Origin: Thiohalocapsa sp963695445
GTDB taxonomy: Bacteria; Pseudomonadota; Gammaproteobacteria; Chromatiales; Chromatiaceae
Assembly (NCBI GenBank): GCA_963695445.1
Contig: CAVOGV010000032.1
Coordinates: 1 to 64,000, forward strand
DNA length: 64,000 nt
Direction of reading: 5' to 3'
Both the position numbers and the translations under genes were made by a program. The notes below the pieces were generated by a model, which worked only from the letters and a program-made list of their open reading frames with translations, was not told the DNA's origin and searched no databases. Shown here piece by piece: positions 1 through 9,754 of this stretch; position 1 is the stretch's first letter; every line of letters starts with the position of its first letter.

Positions 1-873
1 GCTCTGACTGACGTCTTCGAGCCGGGCTCTACGGTCAAGCCGTTTGTCGTCGCCAGTGCCTTGGAGGCCGGCCTCATCAATCCGCGTACCGCCGTCAATA
101 CCGCGCCCGGGTTTCTGACCGTTGGCCGCAATCGCGTCAAGGACATTCACAATTACGGCACGCTCGACGCGACCGGCGTGATTACGAAGTCGAGCAATGT
201 CGGCGTGGTCAAGATCGCGCAGCGGATGGATCGGTCGGTGCTGTGGCGGGTTTACGGCAAGCTCGGTTTCGGCCACACGACGAACGTGCAGTTTCCGGGC
301 GAGCGCACTGGCTTTTTGCCGCACTTCGAGGGCTGGTCGCGCTTCGAGCATGCGACGTTGGCGTTCGGCTACGGCCTCAACGTGACCACGCTGCAGCTGG
401 CTCAGGCCTATGCGGTGCTGGCCAACGGTGGCGTGCGCCGTCCGGTGAGTCTGCGCAAGGTCGATGCGATCCCGGAGGGCGAGCGGGTGTTCTCCGAAAA
501 GACCGCTCGGGCCGTTCGCTTGATGATCGAGACGGTGGTCTCCGACAAGGGGACTGCGCGCCGCGCCGCGGTGCCGGGCTATCGCGTCGGCGGCAAGACC
601 GGCACCGCGAAAAAGGCCACCGGGCGTGGCTATGCCAAGGGTAAGTATCAGGCGGTCTTCGCGGGTATGGCGCCGATCACCGATCCGCGTTTCGTCATGG
701 TGGTGATGATCGACGAGCCCGGCGGCAAGAAGGATGACGGCGGGCTCTTCGCTGCGCCGACCTTCGCCAAGGTCATGCAGGCCGCGTTGCGGCTCTACAA
801 CGTGCCGCCGGATGACCCGCGGGGTTCGTTGAGGCTCGCCGCTGCTGGCTCTGACGGGGGCGCGCGGCGATGA
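1..873 (+). CDS. ftsI: Peptidoglycan D,D-transpeptidase FtsI (PBP3), 3' part
   Basis: This is the C-terminal transpeptidase domain of the septal penicillin-binding protein, which cross-links peptidoglycan at the division site. The reading frame is open from base 1, so the N-terminus lies upstream of the window. The catalytic motifs are visible: the SxxK motif in EPGSTVKPF near the left edge (bases 31-57), the SxN motif in KSSNVG (about base 190), and KTG in GGKTGTAKK (about base 595). About 290 residues are present, against about 550-600 for the whole family. The stop TGA overlaps the murE start as ATGA, which suggests translational coupling. No frameshift is seen in this part. Confidence 0.95.
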   Translation, partial: ALTDVFEPGSTVKPFVVASALEAGLINPRTAVNTAPGFLTVGRNRVKDIHNYGTLDATGVITKSSNVGVVKIAQRMDRSVLWRVYGKLGFGHTTNVQFPGERTGFLPHFEGWSRFEHATLAFGYGLNVTTLQLAQAYAVLANGGVRRPVSLRKVDAIPEGERVFSEKTARAVRLMIETVVSDKGTARRAAVPGYRVGGKTGTAKKATGRGYAKGKYQAVFAGMAPITDPRFVMVVMIDEPGGKKDDGGLFAAPTFAKVMQAALRLYNVPPDDPRGSLRLAAAGSDGGARR

Positions 874-971
874 TGGCCATGCAGCGCAGCGGGCCACGCA
901 GCTGGAGCCTCTCCGGGCTGTTGGCGGGGTTTGCGTCGGCGCCGTTCGAATGGGAAGGCCGACGCGGATGA
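870..971 (+). pseudogene. murE: Collapsed murE: N-terminal and C-terminal ends only
   Basis: A 33-residue frame sits exactly where murE (UDP-MurNAc-tripeptide synthetase, about 490-510 residues) is expected between ftsI and murF. It starts with ATG in an ATGA overlap with the ftsI stop, and its TGA overlaps the murF ATG, also as ATGA. The first 25 residues (MMAMQRSGPRSWSLSGLLAG onward) resemble a MurE N-terminus, and the last residues (EWEGRRG) could be its C-terminus. The Mur ligase P-loop, the central domain and the ligase domain are absent. The simplest reading is an internal loss of about 1.4 kb, either in the assembly or real. MurE is essential, so an assembly collapse is favoured. The identity of the fragment rests on position and ends only. 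Confidence 0.6.
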
Positions 972-2368
972 CGGTGCCGACGATGTGGAACCTCGCCGGC
1001 TCGGCTGCGCAGGTCGGGGGACGGCTGACCGGGGCCGATGCCGCCTATGACGGCGTCATCACGGACAGCCGCGGTGACTGCCGTGGTCAGTTGTTCGTTG
1101 CGCTTCGGGGGGAGCGTTTCGATGGCCACGCGTATGTTGCCAGGGCCGCGGCGAACGGTGCGGTGGCGGCCATGGTCGAGCACCCAGTCGACTGCGACCT
1201 ACCGCAGTGGGTGATCGACGACACGCGCATCGGTCTGGGCGGCTTGCGGCGGCCTGGCGCGATCGCATCGCGGCGCGCGTGGTTGCCATCACCGGCAGTA
1301 ACGGCAAGACCACGGTCAAGGAGATGGTTGCGGCCATTTTGTCTCAGGTCGGCGAGACTCGCGCGACCCAGGGCAACCTGAACAACGATATCGGCATGCC
1401 GCTGACGCTGCTGTCGGCCCGTCACGAACACTTCCTGATTCTCGAGATGGGTGCCAACCATCCAGGCGAGATCGGCTATCTGACCGACATCGCTCGACCC
1501 GAGGCGGCGCTGATCACCAACGCCGGCCGCGCCCATCTGGAGGGCTTTGGCAGCGTTGAAGGTGTCGCCCATGCCAAGGGCGGAGATCGCCCGTGGTCTC
1601 CGTCCCGACGGTACCTTCATCTTCATGGCGGATGTGCCCTGGACGCCGTTGTGGCGCGAGCTGTCCGCCGGTCGCCGGTCGCTGACCTTTGGCAGCGGAC
1701 CTACTGCCAATATCCACGCCGATGAGGCCGCCGTCACCACCACTTGGGGCGACGATGGATTTCGTACCCGCTTCACGGCGGATCTCAACGGTCAGCCGGT
1801 GGCGATCGTCCTGGCGCTGGCCGGACGCCACAACGTGCGCAATGCGCTGGCGGCCATCGCCATGGCCGCGGCATTGGACATCCCAAGCCAGGCGATCCAG
1901 GACGGACTTGGCGGTCTGCGGCCGGTCAAGCGCCGGTTGCAGCCGCGCGAGGGTCGCGGTGGGCTGCGCATCATCGACGACAGCTACAACGCCAACCCGG
2001 ATTCCCTCGCCGCGGCCGTCGACGTGCTGGTGAGCCTGACCGCCGGTGCTGCCGCCGGGCGCAGCCTGCTGGTGCTGGGCGACTTCGGTGAGTTGGGTGC
2101 GGACAGCCAACAGTTGCATCGCGACATGGGTGCAGCGGCAAAGGCCGCCGGAGTCGATCGACTGTTCACGGTCGGCCCGCTGGCTGCGTCAGCGGCGCAG
2201 GGCTTCGGTGCCGGCGCAAGCACGCACACCGATCAAGCCGCGCTGATCGCGTCCATCGCGGCCGAGGCAACCGCCGCCGATGTGCTGCTGATCAAGGGTT
2301 CGCGGGCATCCGGCATGGACCGGGTCGTGGACGCGCTCTGCGAACAGACATCGGGAGAGAGACACTGA
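968..2368 (+). CDS. murF: UDP-MurNAc-tripeptide:D-Ala-D-Ala ligase MurF (frameshifted)
   Basis: MurF adds D-Ala-D-Ala to UDP-MurNAc-tripeptide, the last cytoplasmic step of precursor synthesis. The start ATG at 968 overlaps the upstream stop. The N-terminal domain (MTVPTMWNLAGSA) is followed by the P-loop ITGSNGKTTVKE, the Mur ligase motif LEMGANHPGEIGYL, and the C-terminal motif DDSYNANPDS. Two single-base shifts break the frame: near 1238 (a base lost in the stretch after IGLG) and near 1580 (an extra G in AAGGGCGGAG, where AKGEIARGLRPDG is expected). With these repaired the protein is about 466 residues, normal for the family. The murF stop is one base before the mraY ATG. Confidence 0.9.
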
Positions 2369-2369
2369 C

Positions 2370-3462
2370 ATGCTGCTTTGGCTCACAGACTGGCTTGGCG
2401 ACTACAACAGCGGCTTCTACGTCTTCCGCTATCTGACCCTGCGCACCATCCTTGGCGTTATCACCGCGCTGGCCATCTCGCTGATCATCGGCCGGCCGCT
2501 GATCCGTTGGCTCAGCAGTTACAAGATCGGTCAGACGGTGCGCACCGACGGCCCGCAATCGCACTTGTCTAAGTCGGGCACCCCCACCATGGGCGGCACG
2601 CTGATTTTAGCGGCAATCACCATCAGCACCTTGCTGTGGGCAGACCTGACCAATCGCTATGTGTGGATGGTGCTGATTGTCACCTTTGTTGTTCGGTTGC
2701 ATCGGCTGGGTTGATGACTACCGCAAGGTAATGAGAAAAACTCGAAGGGCCTGCCAGGTCGCTGGAAGTATTTCTGGCAGTCGGTAGTTGGTCTGGCGCG
2801 GCGTGTATCTTTGTTCGCCACTGCGCCAAGCGCGGAGCGAGACCACCTTGATCGTGCCGATGTTTAAAAGACATCAGCATCCCGTCGGGCATTGGCTTTC
2901 GTGGTGTTCAGCTTATTTCGTGATTGTCGGCACCAGCAACGCGGTGAATCTCACCGATGGTCTCGATGGTCTTGGCGATTCTGCCCACCGTGATGGTCGG
3001 CGGCGCGCTGGGAATTATTGGTCTACCTGTCGGGCAACGTCAAATTTGCCGAATACCTGTTGATTCCCTATGTGCCGGACGCCGGTGAGGTCTGATCGTG
3101 TTCTGCGCCGCCATGGTCGGTGCGGGTCTGGGGTTCTCGTGGTTCAACACCTATCCCGGCCCAGGTGTTCATGGGCGATGTCGGCGCGCTGGCGTTGGGC
3201 GCAGCGCTCGGGCGCCATTGCCGTGATCGTCAGGCAGGAACTGGTGCTGTTCATCATGGGCGGGGTGTTCGTGCTGGAGACCCTGTCGGTGATGCTGCAG
3301 GTGGCCTCGTTCAAGCTGACCGGCAAGCGGGTGTTCCGCATGGCGCCGATGCATCACCACTTCGAACTCAAGGGCTGGCCGGAGCCGCGCGTGATCGTGC
3401 GCTTCTGGATCGTCACGGTGATCTTGGTGTTGATCGGACTGGCGAGCCTGAAAATCAGATGA
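2370..3462 (+). CDS. mraY: Phospho-MurNAc-pentapeptide translocase MraY (many frameshifts)
   Basis: MraY makes lipid I at the inner membrane by moving phospho-MurNAc-pentapeptide to undecaprenyl phosphate. Family anchors appear in order but in changing frames: GTPTMGGTLILAAITIS, then WVDDYRKVMRK, FVIVGTSNAVNLTDGLDGL, VFMGDVGALALGAALG, and the MAPMHHHFELKGWPEPRV tail, ending in SLKIR. At least eight indels lie between about 2690 and 3215. Examples are an extra T in GGTCTTGGCG (about 2970), an extra C in ATCCCGGCCC (about 3160) and an extra G in CTCGGGCGCC (about 3210). Repaired length is about 360 residues, as expected. The gene is essential and every motif survives, so sequence error is far more likely than decay. 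Confidence 0.9.
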
Positions 3463-3496
3463 ACGCCGCGAGCCAGACCATGGTCGTCGATAGGAC

Positions 3497-3592
3497 GGTG
3501 CGCCAAGGGCCAAGGGCACGCAGCGGTTGCGCCGCGCCGGTGTCGCCGTGAGTCCGACCCTCGGCCCTCGGCCCTGGGCGCTCGGCCCTGCA
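3497..3592 (+). repeat. Dispersed palindromic repeat, copy A (mraY-murD gap)
   Basis: The left arm GCGCCAAGGGCCAAGGGC (about 3500-3517) is matched by an inverted right arm containing CCTCGGCCCTGGGCGC (about 3563-3578), with about 40 bases between them. The same arms recur near 30.0, 41.3, 44.0 and 45.4 kb. The gap between the mraY stop and the murD start (3463-3608) is almost entirely this element. That is unusual in a cluster where most genes overlap by a few bases. Confidence 0.7.
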
Positions 3593-3608
3593 GCGGGAGT
3601 GCGACAGC

Positions 3609-4990
3609 GTGAGTATCGGCACGCCCGGCCCCGAGCGCCGGCACCAAGGTCCTGGTCGTCGGCCTCGGCAAGACCGGCCTGTCTTGCGCCCGCTATCTGC
3701 ATGCGCAGGGTTGCACCGTGGCGGTGACCGACAGCCGCGAGACACCGCCGGGGTTGGACCAATTGCGCGCGGAGTTGCCGGACGTGGCGCTGATGCTCGG
3801 CGGTTTCGCCGATGCCGCTTTCGGCGCCGCGGAGCAGATCGTGCTCAGCCCCGGCGTGTCGCTGGCCGAGCCGGCGATCCAGCGCGCGTTGGCCGTCGGC
3901 GTGCCGGTGTACGGCGACGTGGAGCTGTTCGCCCACGCGGTGCGGGCGCCAGTGGTCGGCATCACCGGCTCCAATGGCAAGAGCACGGTCACGACGCTGC
4001 TCGGGCTGATGGCGCGCCAGGCTGGCAAGCGCGTCGGCCTCGGCGGCAATCTTGGCGAACCGGTGCTCGACATCCTCGCTGACGACGTCGATCTCTACGT
4101 CGTCGAACTCTCCAGCTTCCAGCTCGAGACGACGCATTCGCTGCGACTGCGGGCGGCGACGGTGCTGAACCTGTCGCCGGATCACATGGACCGCTATCCG
4201 GACTTCGCCAGCTATGCCGCGGCCAAAGCAGCGCATCTTCGCTCATGCCGAGGCGGCGGTCGTCAATCGAGACGATTCCGCTGCCGCCCGACTCGCCGAC
4301 GCTGTCCCGCATCGGTGCGGTTTCACGCTGGGCACGCCGGTCGAAGCCGGTGACTACGGCGTCGCCGAGCACGCCGGTGCGCCCTGGATCGTGCGGGGCC
4401 CGATGCCCGATCCCTCCCCGCTGCTGCCGGTCTCCAGCCTATTGCTGCCGGGTAGGCACAACCTGGCCAATGCGCTCGCCGCGCTGGCGCTGGGCGAGCT
4501 GTGCGGCCTGGAGACGGCGCCGATGTGCGAGGCGCTGCAGTCCTTCCGCGGGCTCGCGCACCGCAGTGAGCTGGTGGCCGACCGTGGCGGCGTGCGCTGG
4601 ATCAACGATTCCAAGGGCACCAACCCCGGTGCGACCGTCGCTGCGCTGCTGGGGTTGGTGCCGGAGCCGAGCCGCGGCAAGGCGGTGCTGATCGCCGGCG
4701 GCGACTGCAAAGACGCGGACTTCACGCCCCTGGTCGCGGCGGTCGAGCGTACCGCGCGGGCGGTCGTGCTGATCGGCCGGGATGCGCCATTGCTCGCCGA
4801 AGTCCTTGGGGGCCATGTCGAGCTGCTGCGTGCGCAGGACATGGACGAGGCGGTGCGCCTCGCGGGCAAGGCCGCGCAAGCGGGCGATTGCGTGGTGCTG
4901 TCGCCGGCCTGCGCGAGCTTCGACATGTTCGACGATTATCAGCATCGCGGGCGCGTCTTCGCCGAGGCGGTGCAGAGGTGGGTGCCATGA
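3609..4990 (+). CDS. murD: UDP-MurNAc-L-alanine:D-glutamate ligase MurD (frameshifted)
   Basis: MurD adds D-glutamate to UDP-MurNAc-L-Ala. I place the start at GTG 3609, after GCGGGAG, because one base removed near 3640 (CGCCGGCACC) joins it to KVLVVGLGKTGLSCARYL. An ATG at 3459 overlapping the mraY stop is the alternative, but its frame runs through the repeat and ends at 3551. Visible motifs are the P-loop GITGSNGKSTVTTLLG, ELSSFQLETTHSL and NLSPDHMDRYPD, then RHNLANALAALALG and NDSKGTNPGATVAAL. A second shift near 4226 is an extra A in GCCAAAGCAGCGC, where AAKQRIFAHAEAAVVN is expected. Repaired length is about 460 residues. The stop overlaps ftsW by four bases. Confidence 0.92.
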
Positions 4991-6207
4991 GTTCAGCTGT
5001 TGCAACAACGGTGCAGTCGGCGCCGGGCCTACGCCGGCGGCGCCGGGTCGAGCAGCGTGTCGCGGTGATCGACTACGGCGTGCTGCTCGGCGTGTTGTTT
5101 CTGCTCGGGCTCGGCTTCGTGATGGTGACCTCGGCGTCGATGCCGATCGCGGATCGAAACTACGGCGACCCGTTCTTTTTCGTGCTGCGCCATGGGTTTG
5201 CGGTGACGCTGGCGCTGCTCAGCGGCGCCCTGTGCTTTGCTGTGCCGATCAAGACCTGGGAGCGTTACGCCCCATGGTTGCTGCTGTTCGGCATCGCCCT
5301 GTTGGTCGTGCTGCTGCTGCCGGGCGTCGGTCGTACCGTCAACGGTGCGACACGCTGGATTCCGCTGGGTGTGCTGAACCTGCAACCCTCCGAGCTGATG
5401 AAGTTTTTCGCGGTGCTGTACGTCTGCGACTACCTGATCCGCCGCCAGTTCGAGGTTCAGACCAGCTTCGTTGGTTTCCTGCGACCCATGGTCCCGATCG
5501 GCGTCGCCTGTGCGCTGATCATGGTCCAGCCGGACTTCGGCACCACCGCGGTCATTCTGGCGACGGTGATGGGGCTGCTGTTTCTCGGCGGGGTCAGGAT
5601 ACTGAGCTTCGGGGTGCTGTTCGTGGGCGTGGCGGTCGCCTTGGCCGGGCTGATTATCGTCGAACCCTATCGACTCCAGCGCGTCACCTCGTTTCTCAAA
5701 CCGTTCGATGACCCCTTCAACACCGGTTATCAGCTGAGCCAGGCGCTGATTGCATTCGGCCGTGGTGAGTGGTTCGGCGTTGGCCTTGGCAATGGCATTC
5801 AGAAGCAGTTCTACTTGCCGGAGGCACATACCGACTTCCTGCTCGCCGTGGTCGGCGAAGAGTTCGGCCTGTTGGGCGTGTTGCTGGTGATCTGTGCCTT
5901 TGCGTTTCTGACCTGGCGTGCATTCAGTATCGGCAACCGCGCCCGCGCACAGGGCGAAGGGTTTTCCTGTTACGCGGCCCATGGCTTCGGTCTGATGTTG
6001 GGCCTTCAGGCCTTCGTTAACGTCGGTGTCAACACCGGCCTGTTGCCGACCAAGGGCCTGCCGCTGCCGTTCATGAGCTATGGCAGCAACGCGCTGATCG
6101 TCGCCGTCATGGCCTCGGCTGTGCTGCTGCGGATCGATTTCGAGCTGCGTCGCAAGGCGGTCGAGCCGATCCCCGAGGGCGGACTACACCGGGAACGGAG
6201 GGTGTGA
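4987..6207 (+). CDS. ftsW: Lipid II polymerase / division protein FtsW
   Basis: FtsW is the SEDS-family septal glycan polymerase that works with FtsI. The start ATG at 4987 overlaps the murD stop as ATGA. The 406-residue protein has a short basic cytoplasmic N-terminus (RRRRRVEQRV) and then about ten hydrophobic segments, beginning with GVLLGVLFLLGLGFVMVTS. Conserved SEDS motifs are present: NGATRWIPLGVLNLQPSELMK, the GYQLSQALIAFGRG segment, LPEAHTDFLLAVVGEEFG, and the C-terminal GLLPTKGLPLPFMSYG. The frame is intact. The stop overlaps the murG start by one base (TGATG). Confidence 0.97.
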   Translation: MSSAVATTVQSAPGLRRRRRVEQRVAVIDYGVLLGVLFLLGLGFVMVTSASMPIADRNYGDPFFFVLRHGFAVTLALLSGALCFAVPIKTWERYAPWLLLFGIALLVVLLLPGVGRTVNGATRWIPLGVLNLQPSELMKFFAVLYVCDYLIRRQFEVQTSFVGFLRPMVPIGVACALIMVQPDFGTTAVILATVMGLLFLGGVRILSFGVLFVGVAVALAGLIIVEPYRLQRVTSFLKPFDDPFNTGYQLSQALIAFGRGEWFGVGLGNGIQKQFYLPEAHTDFLLAVVGEEFGLLGVLLVICAFAFLTWRAFSIGNRARAQGEGFSCYAAHGFGLMLGLQAFVNVGVNTGLLPTKGLPLPFMSYGSNALIVAVMASAVLLRIDFELRRKAVEPIPEGGLHRERRV

Positions 6208-7283
6208 TGGCGCCGAGCATAGCGGTCATGGCCGGCGGCACCGGCGGACACGTGTTCCCGGCACTGGCAGTGGCGGAGGTGCTGCGCGCGCGCGGTGCCG
6301 ATGTCTTCTGGATCGGTACCCGTGCCGGGATGGAGGCACGGCTGGTGCCGGCGCATGGCTTCGAGATCGAATGGATCGGCATCCAGGGCATCCGCGGCAA
6401 GGGTGTCGGGCAATTGCTGGCAGCGCCGTGGAAGCTCTTCCGCGCCCTGCGCGAGGCCGGCGCGATCCTGCGGCGGCGCGACCCGCGGGTCGTCATCGGT
6501 ATGGGCGGCTTCGTCTCTGGCCCCGGCGGCTTGATGGCACGCATGCAGCGCCGCCCGTTGCTGATTCAGGAACAGAACAGCGTGCCGGGCATGACCAATC
6601 AATGGTTGTCGCGTATCGCCGAGCACGTGTTCGAGGCCTTCCCCGGCAGCTTCCCCGCGGCCCGACGAGCCGTGGCCACCGGCAATCCGGTCCGCGCCGA
6701 GATCGCCGCGCTGGCGCCGCCGTCGACGCGCTTCGCCGACCGCAGCGGGCCGGCGCGGCTGCTGGTGGTCGGCGGCTCGCTCGGTGCCCAGGCGCTCAAC
6801 GAGACCGTGCCCCAGGCGCTGGCGCTGCTGCCGGCGGAGCAACGCCCGCAAGTCCGTCATCAGGCCGGCGAGCGCACGCTGGCCGTCGCCGAGCGGGCCT
6901 ATGCGGATGCCGGTGTTGTCGCGGAGGTGACGCCATTCATCACCGACATGGCCGAGGCCTATGGCTGGGCCGACCTAGTGGTATGTCGCTCCGGCGCACT
7001 GACCGTCTCTGAAGTGGCCGCCGTCGGCGTACCGGCCGTGTTCGTGCCGTTTCCCTACGCCGTCGACGACCATCAGGTCGGCAACGCCCGGTATCTGAGC
7101 GATGCCGGTGCCGCGCGCCTGATCATTCAGCGCGACCTGACCGCGGATGGCCTCGCCACCGTCCTCGCCGAGTTGCTCGCCGACCCGGCCAAACGCCTGG
7201 CCATGGCCGAGGCGGCGCGGGCGCGGGCGAAGGTCGACGCGGCGGAACGCATCGCGGATGCCTGTATGGAGGCGGCGCGATGA
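6207..7283 (+). CDS. murG: Lipid II synthase MurG (GlcNAc transferase)
   Basis: MurG transfers GlcNAc to lipid I on the inner face of the membrane, giving lipid II. The frame is intact and about 358 residues. It shows the N-terminal glycine-rich loop MAGGTGGHVFPALAVA, the second G-loop GMGGFVSGPGG, the EQNSVPGMTNQWLS stretch, and the C-terminal UDP-GlcNAc site around VCRSGALTVSEVAAVGVPAV and PFPYAVDDHQVGNA. ATG 6207 is favoured because GGAGGG lies just upstream; GTG 6204 would add one residue. The stop is followed by a 119-base gap before murC that carries heptamer repeats. Confidence 0.97.
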   Translation: MAPSIAVMAGGTGGHVFPALAVAEVLRARGADVFWIGTRAGMEARLVPAHGFEIEWIGIQGIRGKGVGQLLAAPWKLFRALREAGAILRRRDPRVVIGMGGFVSGPGGLMARMQRRPLLIQEQNSVPGMTNQWLSRIAEHVFEAFPGSFPAARRAVATGNPVRAEIAALAPPSTRFADRSGPARLLVVGGSLGAQALNETVPQALALLPAEQRPQVRHQAGERTLAVAERAYADAGVVAEVTPFITDMAEAYGWADLVVCRSGALTVSEVAAVGVPAVFVPFPYAVDDHQVGNARYLSDAGAARLIIQRDLTADGLATVLAELLADPAKRLAMAEAARARAKVDAAERIADACMEAAR

Positions 7284-7402
7284 GTACCGAGTATCGAGTA
7301 GCGAGTATCGAGGCGGCCTGTCGTGGCCAATCGCTCGCCCCATGGGTGGCATCTGGCCCCCGCCTTCCTAGCCCCTAGCCACTCGGAACTCGGAACTTTT
7401 CG
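7279..7402. repeat. Heptanucleotide (GAGTNNC) repeats in murG-murC gap
   Basis: Directly after the murG stop a 7-base period is visible: GAGTACC, GAGTATC, GAGTAGC, GAGTATC (7282-7309). The inverse form CACTCGGAACTCGGAAC (about 7380-7396) lies about 70 bases later, just before murC. The two tracts are therefore in opposite orientation around a short core. Similar GAGTNNC tracts occur at 43099-43130 and more weakly near 45268. They resemble short tandemly repeated repetitive sequences of other bacteria; that comparison is by form only. Confidence 0.7.
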
Positions 7403-8843
7403 ATGAACGCCCATCGCACCCACAGCGCCAGCTACATGGGCCGTATCCGACGCCTGCATTTCATCGGTATCGGTGGCGCCGGCATGAGTGGTATCGCCGA
7501 GCTGATGGCGAATCTGGGTTACGAAGTCCAGGGCTCGGACCGGCGCGAGAGCGTGGTGACGGATCGGTTGCGCGGGCTCGGGGTGCAGGTCTTCATCGGC
7601 CATCGCGCGGAGCAGATCGAGGACGTGGACGCGGTGGTGGTGTCCACCGCCATCGATCCGACCAATCCGGAGATCATCGCCGCACGTGCCCAGCGCGTCC
7701 CGGTGGTGCGTCGTGCCGAGATGCTGGCCGAGCTGATGCGCTTCCACTATGGCGTCGCGGTGGCGGGCACCCACGGCAAGACCACCACCACCAGCCTGAT
7801 CGCGAGCGTGCTGGCCGAGGGCGATCTGGACCCGACCTTCGTCATCGGCGGCCTGCTCAATAGCGCCGGTGCCAACGCGCGCCTTGGCAGCAGCAAGTAT
7901 CTGATCGCCGAGGCGGACGAGAGCGATGCGTCGTTTCTGTTCCTGCAGCCGATGATGGCCGTGGTGACCAACATCGACGCCGACCACATGCACACCTACG
8001 GCAACGACTTCAATCGGCTGCGCAACACCTTCGTCGAATTCCTGCATCACCTGCCGTTCTACGGGCTTGCGATGCTGTGCATCGACGACGCCGAGGTGGC
8101 CGTCGCTGGTGTCGACCCTGGCGCGCCCGGTGCGCACCTACGGTACCCGCGCCGATGCCGACATCCGCGCCGATAACATCCGCCAGCAGGGCACGAAGAT
8201 GTACTTCGACGTGCACTACGACGGCGCCAAGCCGTTGTCCATCGAGCTCAACCTGCCCGGCCGCCACAACATGCTCAACGCCTTGGCCGCCATCGGCATC
8301 GCGTTGGAGCTCGGTGTCGACGAGGATGCGATCCAGCGCGCGTTGGCGAAATTCCAGGGCATCGGTCGGCGCTTCGTCGTCAGCGACTGCACCAGCGCCG
8401 ATGGCCGCGGCCTGACCCTGATCGACGACTACGGCCACCATCCGCGCGAGGTGCAGGCCACCATGGACGCCGCCCGCGGCAGTTGGCCGGAGCGGCGCCT
8501 GGTGTTGGTGTTCCAGCCCCATCGTTACTCCCGGACCCAGGAGCAGTTCGACGATTTCGTGCACGTGCTGTCCGAGCCGGACGTGCTGGTGCTGTGCGAC
8601 GTCTACCCGGCCGGGGAGCAGCCGATACCGGGTGCCGATGGCCGCAGCCTGGCCCGCGCCATCCGCCAGCGCGGACAGGTGGAGCCGCTGTTCGCCCAAG
8701 ACCTCGCCGAGGTGCCGGCGTTACTGGACAAGGTGCTGCTGGATGGCGACCTGGTGCTGGTGTCCGGCGCCGGCGACATCGGCGGACTGGCCGCACGTCT
8801 GCCGCGGCGTCTGGCCGAGGGTGAGGAGCCTTCGAGCGCATGA
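7403..8843 (+). CDS. murC: UDP-N-acetylmuramate:L-alanine ligase MurC (frameshifted)
   Basis: MurC attaches L-alanine to UDP-MurNAc, the first amino acid of the stem peptide. Motifs in order are the N-terminal HFIGIGGAGMSGIAELM, the P-loop AGTHGKTTTTSLIA, EADESDASFLFLQP, VTNIDADHMHTYG, the PGRHNMLNALAAIGIA stretch, and DDYGHHPREVQATMDAAR. One shift lies near 8100, where the frame changes inside DDAEVA and resumes at LVSTLARPVRTYGTRADADI. Repaired length is about 480 residues, normal for MurC. ATG 7403 has no clear Shine-Dalgarno sequence, and ATG 7436 is an alternative. The stop overlaps murB as ATGA. Confidence 0.93.
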
Positions 8844-9754
8844 GCGAGCTTGCCGCAATCCCGCTGACGGGTGCCCCGATGCTTCGTGGCGAACTGCGCC
8901 GCGACGAGCCGCTTGCTCGCCACACCAGCTGGCGCGTGGGCGGACCCGCGGCGCGTCTGTACCGCCCCGCCGACCGCGAGGACCTGATCGCGTTTCTGGG
9001 CGCGCTGGATGCGGACGAACCGCTGCTTTGGCTCGGGCTCGGCAGCAATCTGCTGATTAGCGACGCCGGTTTTGCCGGCACCGTGATCCAGACCACCGGC
9101 CGGCTCATCGCGATGACGATGCTGGACGCGACGCGGCTGCGGACCGAGGCCGGCGTCTCCTGTGCCAAGGCGGCGCGCTTCGCTGCCCGGCAGGGACTGG
9201 TCGGAGTCGAGTTTCTGGCCGGAATCCCCGGCACCATCGGTGGCGCGCTGGCCATGAATGCCGGCGCCTGGGGTGGCGAGACCTGGGAGCACGTGGCGCT
9301 GGTGCGCACCTTGGATCGGCGCGGCAGGCTGCGCGAGCGTCCGCCGACGGACTTCGAGATCGGATACCGGCAGGTGCTGATGCCGCCGGGCGAATGGTTT
9401 TTGGAGGCCGAGATGGTGCTGGCGCAAGGGGATACCGAGGCGGCTCAGACGCGCATTCGCGAGCTGCTGGACCGCCGCGCCGCGACCCAGCCAACGGGAC
9501 TGCCGAGCTGTGGCTCGGTGTTTCGCAATCCGCCCGGCGATCACGCCGCGCGGCTGATCGAGGCGGCCGGACTCAAGGGCCTGCGCATCGGCGGCGCGGA
9601 GGTGTCGCCCAAGCACGCCAATTTCATCATCAACACGGGTACCGCCAGCGCGCGCGACATCGCCGCGCTCATCGACCGGGTGCAGGCCGAGGTGGAGCGC
9701 GCGAGCGGCATTCGATTGATACCCGAGGTGCGTCGGGTAGGAGAACTGAGCTGA
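8840..9754 (+). CDS. murB: UDP-N-acetylenolpyruvoylglucosamine reductase MurB
   Basis: MurB is the FAD- and NADPH-dependent reductase that completes UDP-MurNAc. The frame is intact, 304 residues, which fits the shorter type II MurB. FAD-binding motifs are seen: RHTSWRVGGPAARLYRP, WLGLGSNLLISDAG, and the EFLAGIPGTIGGALAMNAGA stretch. The catalytic region has GYRQV and the serine in PSCGSVFRNPPGDHAARLIE. The C-terminus, NFIINTGTASARDI, is typical. It overlaps murC and ddlB by four bases each (ATGA). Confidence 0.97.
   Translation: MSELAAIPLTGAPMLRGELRRDEPLARHTSWRVGGPAARLYRPADREDLIAFLGALDADEPLLWLGLGSNLLISDAGFAGTVIQTTGRLIAMTMLDATRLRTEAGVSCAKAARFAARQGLVGVEFLAGIPGTIGGALAMNAGAWGGETWEHVALVRTLDRRGRLRERPPTDFEIGYRQVLMPPGEWFLEAEMVLAQGDTEAAQTRIRELLDRRAATQPTGLPSCGSVFRNPPGDHAARLIEAAGLKGLRIGGAEVSPKHANFIINTGTASARDIAALIDRVQAEVERASGIRLIPEVRRVGELS

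Noticed and set aside
7279..7402. CRISPR-like array in the murG-murC gap
   Set aside because: The repeat unit is only seven bases without spacers, and no cas gene is near.
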